This document shows positions 20,489 through 33,241 of a stretch of 64,000 bases of DNA, in pieces (positions within the stretch are counted from its first letter, which is position 1; each line of letters begins with the position of its first letter). Source of the DNA: Rachicladosporium sp. CCFEE 5018 (taxonomy: Eukaryota > Ascomycota > Dothideomycetes > Cladosporiales > Cladosporiaceae); NCBI GenBank assembly GCA_002077045.2, contig KZ111140.1, positions 1,059,454 to 1,123,453 on the forward strand, written 5' to 3'. The position numbers and the translations under genes are program-made. The notes beneath the pieces are model-generated. The model was not told the DNA's origin. It was given only the letters and a program-made list of their open reading frames with translations, and ran no database searches.

Positions 20489-22152
20489 AATGGTTGGGAA
20501 TCAATTACCGGTCGCCCTTGTCTCTATCCCTCTCGCGCTCTCGCGCTGATCCGAGTGGTGCTTCGTCTTCTCGTGGGCTTGGTGTGGGCGCTTGTGCTCT
20601 TCTTCGGTCTTCTCGCCGTGCACTAGGCGGGTCAGCCACCACGGTACTAGCTTGACTCCAGCCACTAGCCGTGCTAAAGCCAGTGCCGCTTTCGTCTGCA
20701 TGCTGGTACTGATGGTGTCTGTTGACTTCGACAGTCCGAGGGAACGATCTCCCAGCTTGATACGAACCACCCGATGAAGGTTGGTTGGAGTATGCTGGAC
20801 TCGTAGGCGAGAGTTGCTGTGATGTCGACAAATTATTGGGACTAGTCTGCGAAGTCATGCTGGCGGTCAAGTGACTGCTTGCAGCAAGCGCCGCAGCACT
20901 GGCTTCCAGATGTGCGCCACCGTCGTCGCGCACTTCGCGTGGCTGTGATGTGTGGGAATTCGGAGGATGAGTAGGCGAAGGCTGCTTTGGTGCAGACCCA
21001 AGGAAGAGCTTCTTGGTGCTGAACTTTCTGCTGAGTGAGCTGCCTTTCGATTCCTTGACAGGGGGGAAGTTCTCAGACTTGAGAGGTTCAGCATCGCGAG
21101 GTGAAGGTAGCGTACCACCAGATGGGTCTGGGAGTGGAGTTCGCTGGTCTTTCATCAGACGCACAATTGGCAACGTCTCCTCCCGAAGCTTGCGGTTTTC
21201 CTCTGCAATGCGGTCAAGATCAGACTTCATCGCACGAAGCTCGACTTCAGCTGCCAGTATCCGCTGGTCTCGAGCGTGGATGTGCGCAATAATCTTGCTA
21301 ATGTCGTCTTGAGTGGCCGCTGCATCTCGATCGTCCTCAACAGCTGTGCGTGTGTCAGTATGCTGTGTCTTCCAAAGGACAAAGGTCTCACCCACACTTT
21401 GGCACATAGTCCCCCTCCTCAATCCGAATGCCCGACCGCAGCTTCTGCTCATACACAGCCTTCAATACCGTCAATCGATGCCCAGCACTCGCAATGCCCA
21501 GCTCCTTCAAATCGTCATGATTGAGCAGAATGACAGCCTCGCCACTGATGCCCTCTTCCGCGAAGCTTTGCCTGTACTGCTTCATGCCAGGCGCAAGCGA
21601 AGCAACCCACTCGGCAACCTGATCCTCCGTCCACTGCCTCAGGTTGCCGGTCGGACTCCTCCCTTCTCTTTCAGCCCATCCTTGCGTCGTAGGCGTGTCC
21701 CCTCCATCTACGCTCTGTCCCTCATCCTCGCTCTCTGAAGGGTGATCCGACTCCCCATCGTCATACTGCTGCGCCGGGTTCGGACTAGCAACCACGCTCC
21801 TCTCAAACTCATCGTCCGCATCCGCGTCGCTGTCATACGTGTGATCCCCAGCCTGCCGCGCATATTTGTCCATCTTGCCAGTACTCTCTTCGACAGCCCG
21901 CCTCGCCGTCAGCGGAGCACTCAACCCAACACCAGGTTGCACCGAATACCGTCTTCGCTCCTTCGGCAAATCCACCCGTTCCCCAAAACTAGCATCAATA
22001 GGCGTAGCCCCAAAGTCGCTCTCAACAGGACTGGTAGGACTAGCCGGACTCCCCAACCCCGTTCCACCTCGATACTCCGCCGTGGTCAAGCGTTGCAGAC
22101 TCTCGTTACTCACAGCCGCGTACTTTGCACTCCGTAGCGGCAAGCTGCCGAC
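20489..22152 (-). CDS. STE50: Ste50-type adaptor, RA domain missing at contig edge (copy 2)
   Basis: Same gene as 2927-5214. Contig 2 begins inside the intron before the Ras-association exon, so only the SAM domain, coil and linker are present; the coding part ends at about 20509. The protein is nearly identical to copy 1. Here the SAM-containing frame stays open without break up to a GTG at 22431, whereas copy 1 is shifted by one base upstream of about 5400. An in-frame ATG lies at 21873, but conservation above it suggests the true start is further upstream or in another exon. Confidence 0.75.
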
Positions 22153-22802
22153 GCTGGCGTTTGAGGGTTTCTGCGGTTGCGGGGGCTGTGAACGTGGACT
22201 TGGGAGGTGGCTTTGGCGGGCGCTGACTCGGGTTAACCAGGAGCCCTTGCTGTTGGGTGCAGGGTTCGCGTCCCAGGTGGACTGTGGTTGAGCCAGGGCT
22301 GCGCAAGCCCGGCCAAGGGCGGGGCGGGGTGTTCGGAAGTCAGGATCTGGGGTGGGGACGCAGGTCGGGAGTGTGGGTCGTACAGCAGGGAAGTGAGTTG
22401 CTAGTAGTGCTGTGAGTGTTCGATTGATCACACTTCACGGGGCGGAGCGTGAATTGATGATGTAGAGTGGAAGTAGTGAACTTTGTGTCTAGGCGGCGGA
22501 GCCAGGGGCGGTGGTGACGGCGAGGTCGAAGAGCGAATAGCACGAGGCTGATATATCCTTGCTGGTCATTCCAGTGCAGCTCACTGTGATGTGACCGGGA
22601 TGTTAATAGGCGCAGCCAGAGTTGCGCCACGACCCGCTCCCGCTCATCTCAATTCATCCGGAGCTGTTCAAAGTCGATTCGTCCAGATGCAATATTGGTG
22701 ATCTTTAAGATGATGAAAGCGTGCGATACAACAACACTATAGTCGGAATTCTTGACCTCACTATCCACCCCCTCACCAGCTGAGCTCTTTGCTCAATATC
22801 AC
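22153..22802. other. Intergenic / STE50 5' region (copy 2)
   Basis: Counterpart of 5215-5859. Small indels against copy 1 (for example an extra TA near 22554) break the short frames, so I see no additional gene. Confidence 0.5.
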
Positions 22803-23954
22803 TCAGTCCATTGTCAACACCGCCCTAAACCTCGCCTTCCCACTCATCATCCTCTCCACAGCCTCATTAGCCTTCGCCAACGGAAACCTCTCAATCAAAC
22901 ACTTTACCCCATTCTGCCTCGCGAACTGAATCGCATCTTCACTATCCAGCGCATGTCCACTAGGCCAGCCCCTTACACTCAGCGCCTTGATAACCATAGT
23001 CACACTATCAACCTCCACCGGCCCAACAGCAGTGTGCAGCAGTAGCGTACCACGCGGGGCTAGGCCTCCAATGAGACCGGAGATGATCTTGGGATTTGGC
23101 GCGGTAACGATTATGAGTGCTGCGCCGCCGAGTTTCTGGAGGCCTTCGGCGGCGGTGGTGGCGGATGTGTCGATGTATTCGTGAGCGCCGAGTTGGGTCG
23201 CGAAGTCCTGTTTGTCGGAGCCACGAGAGAGGGCGACGGTGCGGAAGCCCATTTTGCGGGCGTACTGGATTGCGAGGTGGCCTGAAGGTGAGCGTCAGTG
23301 TGCTGGATAGGATTACTGGGGCTCGAGCTACCCACCGAGTCCGCCGAGACCTTGCACAGCTACTACGTCGCCTGCCGTGATGCCCATGCGGCGCATACCG
23401 TTGAAGACCGTCACGCCTGCGCAGAGCAGGGGCGCGACTTCGGCTGGGTCCATATCCTCTGGCACCCTCACAGTAGCCTCAGTGCGGAGCGTGGTGTACT
23501 CGCTGCCCTCGTTCGTCAGCAATCATACACAGTGAGTGCCATAAGGAGTAAGTGAAAGGCAAGAGACTCACCCATAGCCCCCCTCCCTCGTCCACCCATT
23601 AACAAGCTCATTCTCACACATCTGATAATCCCCCCTCCCACAACTGCGACAAGTCCCATCATGCCCTCCATGCCACGCGCCCCCAACGCGATCCCCTTCC
23701 TTCCACTTCCCACCCTTCGCCAGCTCGCCCAACCCCACGACTGTGCCTACGATCTCATGGCCTACCCTCTTGATTGAGAGAGGCCCGAAGTGACCCGCGG
23801 CGATGTCGTGGTCGGAGTGGCAGACGCCGCAGGCGTGGACTTTGATGAGGAGTTCATTGGGTGCCGGGACGGGGAGGGGGATTTGGGTGATGGTAAGGGG
23901 TTGGTTGGGGGAGGTGAGGAGGGCGGCTGTGAATTTCTCGGGAAGAGAAGGCAT
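22803..23954 (-). CDS. Zinc-dependent alcohol dehydrogenase (copy 2)
   Basis: Second version of the gene at 5860-6996. Exons 23954-23572, 23502-23336 and 23281-22803 have the same lengths (383, 167 and 479 nt) and again give 342 residues. The first intron is longer (69 nt) and of different sequence, while its donor GTGAGT and exon junctions are kept. Zinc ligands, Asp99 and the nucleotide motif are unchanged. Amino-acid changes are few and mostly conservative, so both versions look functional. Confidence 0.9.
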
Positions 23955-24822
23955 GTTGACAGAGCTGGGTGGAAAGCTTCGGTGTTGTGCTTGCGATGCG
24001 AGGGTGCGCAATGAGAGCTTTTCTTTGGTTGATGCGTGTTGGTGCGAATGAAGTGGGAGTGAGATGGGTGCGATACCTCGAGAACTTACTACTCTTATAC
24101 GTGCCTTCCTCAAGCTTCACCCTGCATTGCACCTTCCCATGGATCGCGTCTGAAGTTATGTGGCTGATAGCTCCGGATCCAAGTTATCAGCTCATACCTA
24201 GGTAGAAGCTAGAGGCATTGCTATGTTCATTGGCGTATGCGTAAGCAATATTAGCCCCGCACTAGTGTCTCTAGCTCGCATGCACAGTCAAACAGCAATG
24301 TGAATAGTGATCCGAATTGCTGCAAGATTGGGTGTTGCGATGTCGGCAGCGAGGCCGGCGCCGGATATTAGTATTGATTGCAAGGCCGGACTACACTGCT
24401 CCTAAGAACTAGTGCTATGCTTTCGCATTTACGTACCACCATGCGGCTTGCACGTGTTGTAGCTCGTCCATGCAATTCTTTCACGCCATTCTTGGTCCCA
24501 ACTTGTCCGCGCTTGAGCCGGGCAAACATGAGGCGGACTGCTGCATCAGGCTCACAGCACCGTTGCCGCCGAGAAGCCTCTCGATTCGCCAGCTCGCCAG
24601 TGGTCGCCGGAATCAAGCCTGCAACACACCTCGAGGGGTTTTGATTGTCCATTTCGGATGATCGCGGCGCATAGCGGATCATGATTCGGTGCTGAGCAAG
24701 ACTTACTGATCCCGTCCGGGTCACGGTTGCCCCCGCCCCTTCGCAGGCTGTCGCAGACGAGGTACTTGTGTTATCACGATCATTCGTCTTGGGCTCTTCG
24801 CCATTCCGGTTCCTGGCTGGCC
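23955..24822. other. Intergenic between ADH and RRB1 (copy 2)
   Basis: Counterpart of 6997-7864. A minus-strand frame (24368-24901) is longer than in copy 1 only because a C-run differs. It has no recognisable domain. Confidence 0.5.
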
Positions 24823-26316
24823 TCAGACACTGATCGTCTTCAGCACCCCGAATCCAGCGCCTCCAGTTGCTATTACAGTGCCAGGAATTTGCCCACACCA
24901 CCTCGCCTCCTTCACCATCTCCATGTAGTGTACAAACAGCAACTGCGGCGGTACATCCTTAACGTCAGCCGTGTACTTACTCTCTTCGTCATCCAGCTCG
25001 ACAGCCAGATCCCAGAGAGTCAACGTGTTGTCGCCAGCGCAGACAGAAATGATGCTGTCGTCCGTAGGGTGCCACTGGAGGGAGGTGATCTGCTCGGTAT
25101 GAAAGGTGAAGTGCGCCACAGGCTTTGGAGTCTCCGATGTCGTCGCAGAGCGCCAAGTGCGCAAGTCGTGGACCGAGAACGAGCCGTCTTCGTGGCCTGT
25201 CGCAAGCAGATGCGGTGTAAGAGCCGACCACGCAAGAACATTGACGTCTGTGTCCGACACTTTGATCGACAGTGCGGCAGTGTGCGACTTGCTCCTGCTG
25301 TCCCAGATCTTGACTGTCCCGTCGCTTGAGCTACTTGCGAAGACGAACTTCTCGTTCGGGGACCAGCAGAGATCCTCGACTGAGCACGAGTGGCCTGTGA
25401 ACGGAGTGGCGTCGGTGGTGAATGTGCCGTCAGCAGGCGAGCGTGTCGTGACGAAGATCTTGCCGGAGATGTCACCTGTAGCAAGCTTGCCTGCGGGATG
25501 TAGAGGCGACCACGCGATTGCGTAGCCCTCGTCCTTCTTGTGCGATCGTACTGTGTGCAACGACTTTGATGCTGCAGGCGCGAGAGTGTAGCCAGGTGTA
25601 TCGAAGGAAGTCAAGTGAGGCGTGATGTCATGTATTACCACCTCCCCGTTCTCCTGCATGGCAGCCGACAATGTCGTCGGTAACGCCGAGCCAGAAGCCT
25701 GCGGCGACTGATGTACTCGCATGCGATTCGTCGCACAGCTCGTCGGGATCGCTCTCGTCTCCAGTATCGGATCCGAATTCTCCTCATCCTCGTCCTCATC
25801 CTCGCTGTCCGAGTTCAAATTCCTTGCCTCATCATTCCTCGACAACCCGGACAACTTCAACACCATAATCTGATTCTCCCTCTCCCTCCCCTGCGCCGCC
25901 TGCGTCCCCGCAACAGCATACACCGTAGCGGGATAACTCTTCCTCCCATCCCCCAACTGATCCCTCACAACATCTATACTCAGACATGGCCATGTCGGCT
26001 CGAGTGTATGCAGCATCTCGTACGTGCTCAAGTCTGGAGCAAGCGTCTGTCCGGCGTCTAGCTTGTGTCGGCCGGGGATGAAGGTCTGCTTGTCGAGGTC
26101 CATGGCGCCGGTGGCGAATTGCTCTGCTTCGCGTTCGGCGTCTGGACGGCCATCGACGCCGGCTTCGAAAATTTCATCCTCGCTTTCGAATTCGTCTTCG
26201 AAGTCGTCTTCGAATTGCTCGTTTTCTGCTAGTCCGGTGTCTGCTACTGGGCGGTCGCCGGATTTGAGGGTTTGGGGAGAGTCTTGGGGGTCGTCTTCGG
26301 CTGCGCGTTTGGCCAT
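24823..26316 (-). CDS. RRB1: Rrb1/GRWD1-type WD-repeat chaperone (copy 2)
   Basis: Second version of 7865-9358: single exon, ATG 26316, 497 residues. Acidic N-terminus and WD repeats are kept. Differences are scattered conservative substitutions, for example in the loop after the first GH dipeptide and in the acidic stretch. Divergent from EFL1 copy 2 across 341 bp. Confidence 0.88.
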   Translation of the reverse strand: MAKRAAEDDPQDSPQTLKSGDRPVADTGLAENEQFEDDFEDEFESEDEIFEAGVDGRPDAEREAEQFATGAMDLDKQTFIPGRHKLDAGQTLAPDLSTYEMLHTLEPTWPCLSIDVVRDQLGDGRKSYPATVYAVAGTQAAQGRERENQIMVLKLSGLSRNDEARNLNSDSEDEDEDEENSDPILETRAIPTSCATNRMRVHQSPQASGSALPTTLSAAMQENGEVVIHDITPHLTSFDTPGYTLAPAASKSLHTVRSHKKDEGYAIAWSPLHPAGKLATGDISGKIFVTTRSPADGTFTTDATPFTGHSCSVEDLCWSPNEKFVFASSSSDGTVKIWDSRSKSHTAALSIKVSDTDVNVLAWSALTPHLLATGHEDGSFSVHDLRTWRSATTSETPKPVAHFTFHTEQITSLQWHPTDDSIISVCAGDNTLTLWDLAVELDDEESKYTADVKDVPPQLLFVHYMEMVKEARWCGQIPGTVIATGGAGFGVLKTISV

Positions 26317-26657
26317 GTTGGCGTTGTGGATCAAGAAGGGACTCCGTGTATGTACAGTCGGGAAAAGCGTTAAGAGCATATGCTTTATGAATTGTGATTG
26401 GAACGACGAACGCGATCTCGAAAATGTTCGAACTCGGCTCAAATCTCTATCGATAAGATTTTTGAGGGTATAACCCTAATTTGACCGCATAGCAGATTGC
26501 GCAAGGATGAGCCAAAGTGAATCTTCGATGGTCATTGGTTTGTCAGAGCCCGGATACATCCACTCGGCTTCTCCTTCGACACTGTCGAGCAGGTATTTAG
26601 CATCTCAACGAGAGAGCAACAACAGCCTTTTGGCGCGCTCTGTCGTCTCCTATTACG
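26317..26657. promoter_or_regulatory. Shared RRB1-EFL1 bidirectional promoter (copy 2)
   Basis: Same length as copy 1. The AGGGT-ATA-ACCCT inverted repeat with telobox core AACCCTAA is at 26465-26479. The region just upstream of EFL1 (about 26531-26565) is more diverged. Confidence 0.45.
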
Positions 26658-29600
26658 ATGCCTGTCGTACCGCCAGAAAAGCTGGTCCAACTCCAGCAGC
26701 AGGGCCAGAATGTCCGCAACGTGAGTCTCGTCTCGTCTCGCCACTTCGATATGATACCACGCTGATCACTCACAGCGTCCTAGATTTGCATACTCGCACA
26801 CGTCGACCACGGCAAGACCTCCCTGACAGACGCACTGATCGCCACCAATGGCATAATCTCGCCCAAACTCGCAGGCAAAATCCGCTATCTGGACTCTAGA
26901 CCTGATGAGCAACTTCGAGGAATCACTATGGAGAGCTCAGCGATCTCGCTGTTCTTCTCGTTGTTACGGAGGGAGTCGCCAACCGCTGAGCCGCAGTCGA
27001 AGGAGTACCTTATTAACTTGATCGATTCGCCTGGTCATATCGACTTCTCGTCTGAGGTCTCCACGGCTTCGAGGTTGTGCGATGGAGCTGTGGTGCTGGT
27101 CGATGCCGTTGAAGGTGTCTGCAGTCAGACTGTCACTGTGCTCCGACATACCTATGTTGAGAAGCTGAAGCCTCTACTCGTGATCAACAAGATGGACCGC
27201 TTGATCACGGAGCTGAAGCTAAGTCCGTCAGAAGCGTATACGCATTTGTCGAAGCTGCTAGAGCAAGTCAACGCTGTGATGGGTTCGTTTGCGCTCGGCG
27301 AACGGATGGAGGATGATCTGCGGTGGCGAGAGCGGATCGACGAGAAGTTGCAATCGAAGGGTGCAGAAGCAGGATCAAATGCCTCATCGGACCGGAAAGG
27401 CAGTATAGCGTCCGACGACAACGGAGTGCTTACGGACGACACACCAGCACAGTACGAGGAGAAGGAAGACGAAGACATCTACTTCGAACCTGAGCGAAAT
27501 AATGTCATCTTCTCCTCCGCAATCGACGGATGGGCTTTCACGCCTGGCCAATTCGCTGGCATATACGCGAAGAAGCTGGGCATGAAGCGGGAAGTACTTG
27601 AGAAGTTCCTCTGGGGTGACTTCTACCTCGACCCCAAGACCAAGCGTGTGCTTAGCTCGAAACATCTGAGGGGCCGACATCTGAAGCCAACGTTCGTACA
27701 GCTCGTACTTGAGAACGTATGGGCCGTGTACGAGGCGACGACTGGAGGATCGAATGGCAAGGGCGATCCGACGATGCTAGAGAAGATCACGAAGAGTCTG
27801 AATATCAGCATTCCGCCTTACGTGCTGCGATCGCGAGATCCGAAGGCACTACTCAGTGCTGTGTTTGCTGCATGGCTACCTCTAAGCACGGCCTTACTGG
27901 TATCAGTCGTGGAGCATCTCCCCTCACCGCACACTGCTCAGGCATCACGAATGCCAGCTCTGCTCAAGGAGTCGCCTGGTCACGAACACATCGACGCGCG
28001 AGTGCGGGAAGCGATGATCGCTTCCAATGCAGCGAAGGAAGCACCAGTGGTAGCTTACGTTAGTAAAATGGTCTCGATACCCGAGTCTGAGCTACCGGCG
28101 AACAAACGGCGTGGCGGTGCCCTGACCGCCGAGGAAGCTCGAGAGCTCGGTCGTAAGAAGAGAGCAGAAATCGCTCGTGCTCAAGCATCAGCCAGCACTA
28201 ATGGCGATGCAGGCATGGAAAGTGTCACTGATGCGCTAAGTACGACGGCTATAAGCGACGAGCAAGACGTCCCCATCAGCGAATTTGCAGAAGAGCCATC
28301 TGATCCCGAACACCTCATCGGATTCGCCAGACTCTTCTCTGGCACCTTATCAGTTGGCCAAGAGATCTACGTCCTTCCACCAAAGTTCTCTCCAGCGCAA
28401 GAGCATCCTCATCCACCACCGCGCAAAGTCACCATCACAGCCTTGTACCTGCTGATGGGCCGCTCGCTCGAGTCGCTCACCTCGGTGCCAGCTGGCAATA
28501 TTGTGGGCATAGCTGGACTTGAAGGTGCAATACTAAAGTCAGGGACACTGTGCTCACAAGTCCAAGGCGCACCGAATCTGAGCTCGACCACGGCCATCTC
28601 GACAAACGCGCCTATTGTGCGAGTAGCACTTGAGCCCACCAACCCAGGCGATCTGGACAAGATGGTGCGCGGGCTAAGGTTGCTCGAGCAAGCTGATCCA
28701 GCCGTTGTCTACGAGCAGCTCGAGTCCGGCGAGCACGTGATACTCACAGCAGGTGAGCTGCATCTCGAGCGATGTTTGAAAGATCTGCGAGAGCGTTTCG
28801 CACGATGTGACATCCAGGCTGGAGAGGCGATCGTGCCCTATCGTGAGAGCATTGTGAGTGCTGAGGAAATGCGAGAGCCGCAAGATCCTGCCTTGGGAAG
28901 GGGAACAGCGGAGATCAGTATGGTCGGTGGCGGGCTGAAAGTCAAGTTGAGAGTTCTGCCGTTGCCTGCAAAGGTGACGGAGTATCTGGTAAAGTACCAG
29001 GGATGTGTGAAACGGGTGTGGGCCGAAAGGATGGCCAAAGAAAGGGAGAGGAGAGACAAGAGTGGACAATTGAATGCCTCGAGTGAGAGCAACGGCAATA
29101 CCGCCGATGACGATGCTGAAGTTTCCACGCACGGCGACGACGATGAAGCGGGCACGAATTCCGACAGAGACGTGAAACATGCCGCGGACGACAGCATCGA
29201 GGGCGGCCAGACGATGAGTGTTGATGATTTTAAGAACGGCCTCTTGGAAGCATTTGAGGAAGAGAAGGCAGACAAAGCCTTGTGGAAGGGTGTCATCAGC
29301 AAGATCACCGCCTTTGGCCCGAGACAGGTTGGGCCCAACCTGCTCATCGACAAGACCGAGGATCAAGTCTGCGACAGTTTGTGAGTTGATCACGCAGACG
29401 ACTTTACCTCGATCTCCCTGCTGACATATGCCCCCAGCTTCCACAATCAAAGCAACGACGCAACCACCAGCACCTCCCCCCTGCACCCCCTCCTCTCAAA
29501 ACTTACCCACGCCTTCCAACTCTTCACATCCTCCGGCCCCCTCTGCGCCGAGCCAACACAAGGCATAGCTGTCCTCCTCGAATCCATCACCACCGACCAA

Positions 29601-30122
29601 GCCATCCTCTGCTCCCACAGCGCCGGCGCCCAAACCGGCGAGATCCTCCGCTCAACCCGCACAGCCCTCAAATCCGCTTTCCTCGACTGGAGTCCCAGAA
29701 TCCTCCTCGCAATGTACGCCTGCGAGATCCAAGCCTCAGCCGAAGTCCTCGGCCGCGTCTACAGCGTCATAACCCGCCGCCGCGGCCGCATAATCTCCGA
29801 ATCCCTCCTCGAGCCCTCGCCGAATTTCACGATCCTCGCGCTCCTGCCCGTCGCCGAATCCTTCGGGTTCGCGGACGAGATCCGGAAGCGTAGTGCCGGT
29901 GCAGCGAGCCCGCAGCTAGTCTTCGCGGGGTTCGAGGCGTTGGAGGAAGATCCATTTTGGGTTCCTAGGACTGAGGAGGAGCTGGAGGATTTTGGCAGTT
30001 TGGGGGATAAGGAGAATGTGGCGAAGCGGTATGTGGATTCTGTGAGGGAGAGGAAGGGGTTGGTTGTGCAGGGGAAGAGGGTTGTGGGGGATGCGGAGAA
30101 GCAGAGTACGTTGAAGAGGTAG
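26658..30122 (+). CDS. EFL1: Efl1/Ria1-type ribosome-assembly GTPase (copy 2)
   Basis: Second version of 9700-13165. Exons 26658-26720, 26784-29380 and 29438-30122 give 1114 residues. Most of exon 2 is nearly identical to copy 1, but a patch at about 27583-27705 differs at roughly one base in six, mainly silent. Exon 3 is also more diverged. All GTPase motifs are intact. Confidence 0.92.
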
Positions 30123-30196
30123 AATTCCGCTGGCCTGGTAGGATCAGGGAGTGATACGAGACCGTAGTGTTAGGGCCGCGTGTCTGATGGACCGAG

Positions 30197-31393
30197 CTAA
30201 GATTCTGCTTCCGCTATGATTGTGACACTTTCCGCGCTTGCTGCGCCCCTCACCCAATCTTCCTTGCTCGAAGTCTCCCTCCCTACCCAGCCTCCCATCC
30301 ATGGCCCTCGCTCATCCCATATAACCCTCTGCATCCTCGCCTTCCGCCCCTGATTCCCATCCCCAACGCGATCAGTAGCATGGAACACCGCCAGCGTCTC
30401 GCCTCCCTCCTGCAGAAACATGCCATGACCCGGCCCATACGGCCCAGCGCCATTAGCATCACTTTGCAACAGGGGCTTCCTCGATTTCCGCCAAGATGAA
30501 GCAGCCATCGGGTGGCCACCAAGGTACTGCAGCGTAGCCATCTTGTAATGTGCCGTCCAAGACGCGGAGCACGAGTAAAGCAGCCCCTGCCACTCTGGCT
30601 CGCCCGAGGGAGTGAGGTGGGGAGCAGCGATCCACTGCGGACCTTCTTGGATGGCTACGTCGCCTGTCTTCTCCCAGGGCTCGGAGGGGAGGGAGATCTG
30701 GGCTGCTGTAGCACCAGCAATCGCCTCTGTCGGAGAGGAAAGAGGTAAGAGGTACAGCGCCTGCGTTTTCTCGTCGTCTGGAGGACTGCTGACGGGCCAG
30801 CCAGAGTAGGCCAAGTACAGCTGCCCGTTGAGCGTGAAGACCGTGCCGTCAATAGCCCACTGGCTCTGGTCCATGCCCTTCACCGCCCCTACAAAAGTCC
30901 AGTCCTCTGGCCCTTCACCCCTTGGCGAGCCAGAGGATGGTGGTCCGCGCAGCACGTACAAGCGATGAGACCTGTTCCCCAAGACCGGATCAGCGGCAGC
31001 GAAGTAAACCCACCATCGTCCCTCAAGATCATGCAGTTCCGGAGCCCAGAGACGTTCGCTCCAAGGCGTTCCTGGCTGGGGGATGAACAGCGGGCCTTTG
31101 GTCACGAGAGCAGAGTCTGAGTCTTTGAGAAAGGAGAAGATTGAGATTGCTTCCCAAAGCGGGATGCGGGTGTTGGCTGTGAAGGTTAGGTAGATGTTTC
31201 CTTGAGCGAAGACGATGAAGGGGTCGGGGGTGTTTTGGGAGGTCAGGGTGAGGCAGGTGTTGTCGTAGGTCGGGCGGAGGACCATAGCAGTGTCGCTAGA
31301 TTCGGTGGTCTCGCGAGTTGGCAGGAGGTTGATTAGTAGGTAGATGCTCGAAAGGGCGAGTAGAGTAAGAAATCGCCGGCGGAGAGGACGCAT
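30197..31393 (-). CDS. Membrane-anchored GH43-type glycoside hydrolase (copy 2)
   Basis: Second version of 13204-14427. ATG 31393, 398 residues: the stop comes nine codons earlier than in copy 1. The signal anchor and catalytic Asp, Asp and Glu positions are kept. The central third (about 30500-30970) has many substitutions, a good share of them changing amino acids, so this is one of the least constrained genes of the segment. Confidence 0.75.
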   Translation of the reverse strand: MRPLRRRFLTLLALSSIYLLINLLPTRETTESSDTAMVLRPTYDNTCLTLTSQNTPDPFIVFAQGNIYLTFTANTRIPLWEAISIFSFLKDSDSALVTKGPLFIPQPGTPWSERLWAPELHDLEGRWWVYFAAADPVLGNRSHRLYVLRGPPSSGSPRGEGPEDWTFVGAVKGMDQSQWAIDGTVFTLNGQLYLAYSGWPVSSPPDDEKTQALYLLPLSSPTEAIAGATAAQISLPSEPWEKTGDVAIQEGPQWIAAPHLTPSGEPEWQGLLYSCSASWTAHYKMATLQYLGGHPMAASSWRKSRKPLLQSDANGAGPYGPGHGMFLQEGGETLAVFHATDRVGDGNQGRKARMQRVIWDERGPWMGGWVGRETSSKEDWVRGAASAESVTIIAEAES

Positions 31394-31685
31394 GCAACGA
31401 GAATGATGCTGTCCTATGCTAGGAACTCAGATGCGATGGAGATAGATATCCTTTTTCTCGCTCATGGAGGACATAGTAGTCGCAAAGGACTGCACTAGGC
31501 GAAACGACCACAGCATTGCACGTTTGGTGACTCTATGTCGCTTACCGCACTGGAACAGACTGCGCTCTGCGACTATTTGGATGGGTGTATGGACGCAGAA
31601 GCAAGAGCACTGCAGCAGCTAAGTGCTAATAGGACTGTTTACGCTTCTACATGTACAGGGCAGCAATTCTGCTCCTCAAAATCGA

Positions 31686-33241
31686 CTACCTCTTCCAAGT
31701 CACACTCCCATCCCCACCCTCCGTCGTCTTCCTCGCCAAGATCTCCTCAATCTTCTCCCTAGTCTCCTGCTTCCCTCCGTTTGCTTCCTCGAAGTGCGAT
31801 ACAACCGCGTCTTTCGTAAGCCCACCCTTCTTCGAAACGTAGGCCTCCACCTCTCCCTCTCTCGGCAGCCCCACCCAAGCATGCGGGTAGTCCAAGTAGT
31901 CCCCCGTACCCATCAGCTGTAGCCCCGGCGTCCCATCAAAGAAGCCATCAACATCCTGCTCCGAAACCTCCGCACTCGAAGCCGGACTCCACTTCGGCGT
32001 CGTCTTCGGCTTCCGAATAAGCAGCGAAGACACACCCTCAACAAAATCCGCGTGCTCCATGAACCTACTAGCGATCAAATGCTCCCTCCGAAACGTCTCC
32101 GCAATACTCCACTTTCCCCCCTCCCTCAACTGCCTCAGCGTAACCCTCGCACTCGTCGGACTGCGCTGCAGAATCGTCTCCCGCGTCCTCTTAGCCCAGC
32201 TCCGAATCTCCTCGATATCACTCTGAGTCTGCTCGAGGCCTTCGAGCGCGGTGATGATGTCGTCGAAGTTGTTGGCTGGTTGGAAAACGTAGTCTACCGC
32301 GGCGCGGATCTGGCCGCCGACGGGGGCGGCTATGGGTTGGTCGTGAGGGAGGCCTGTGGCGAATTCTTCGATGGTGGAGTTTATTATTTGGAGGCGGGAT
32401 TGTAGGTTTAAGGAGTCTTTGAATTGGATTTCGGAGAGGCGGGATTCGAGGGAGGGGAGGGAGGTGGAGTGGAGGTAGTGGGTTGCTATGCCGGCGTAGC
32501 TTTGAGTTGTGTTAGTTTGATGCCAAATTGTGCTCTGGTTCCAGGACGATCACTTACAAGACATTCACGCCTTTCAGCTGCTCGCTGGTCAGGGCCAGGT
32601 ACATCCCAAGCTCGCCGTCCATTCTCGGTAGGAAGAAGCTTGCTCCGACATCCGGGAAGAAGCCAATAGTCGTCTCGGGCATAGCAAAGACAGTATTCTC
32701 TGTCGCGATCCTGAACGGCGCATGCACAGACAACCCGACTCCACCACCCATAGTAATCCCATCAATGAACGCAACATACGGCTTCGAATACGTAGCAATC
32801 TGGTGATCAAGCTGATATTCCAACCCGAAGTAATCCTTGCTTGCCTGCTGCCCTTCAGTCCCCTTCTGGTTGTCTTGCGCCAACGCCGTGACGTCTCCAC
32901 CAGCACAGAAAGCGCGGCCTTCGCCCTTGATTACCACGACGTTCGCGAGCTGGGATTTCTCCCATTCTTGCAGTCGGGGGATGATCTTCCGGGCCATGCT
33001 GCCATTGAGGGAGTTGAGCTTTTTAGGCCGGTTGAGGGTGATTGTGCGGACGCCGTATTGGCTGTTAAAGAGGACATCATTTGGCTCGTCGCCGGGGAGT
33101 TCGCGGATTTGAGGGGTGGAGGTAGAGAGCTGGCTTGGGGGTCAGTCAGCTGCTGCTTGATGCTCATGTCGAGGCCTTGCGTACACTTCGAGTCGCACTG
33201 CCAGCCATGGCTGGATTGAGGATCTTCGCGCGCAGAGGCAT
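31686..33241 (-). CDS. EHD3: 3-hydroxyisobutyryl-CoA hydrolase-like, mitochondrial (copy 2)
   Basis: Second version of 14719-16274. Exons 33241-33185, 33129-32558 and 32499-31686 have identical lengths (57, 572 and 814 nt), giving 480 residues. Intron 2 is of different sequence but shares the phase, and uses the stronger donor GTAAGT. Catalytic segments are unchanged. Confidence 0.85.

Noticed and set aside
24368..24901. 177-codon minus-strand open frame beside RRB1 copy 2
   Set aside because: It is broken in copy 1, its substitutions change amino acids freely, it starts with a non-ATG codon and it has no recognisable domain. Probably chance frame in the 3' region.
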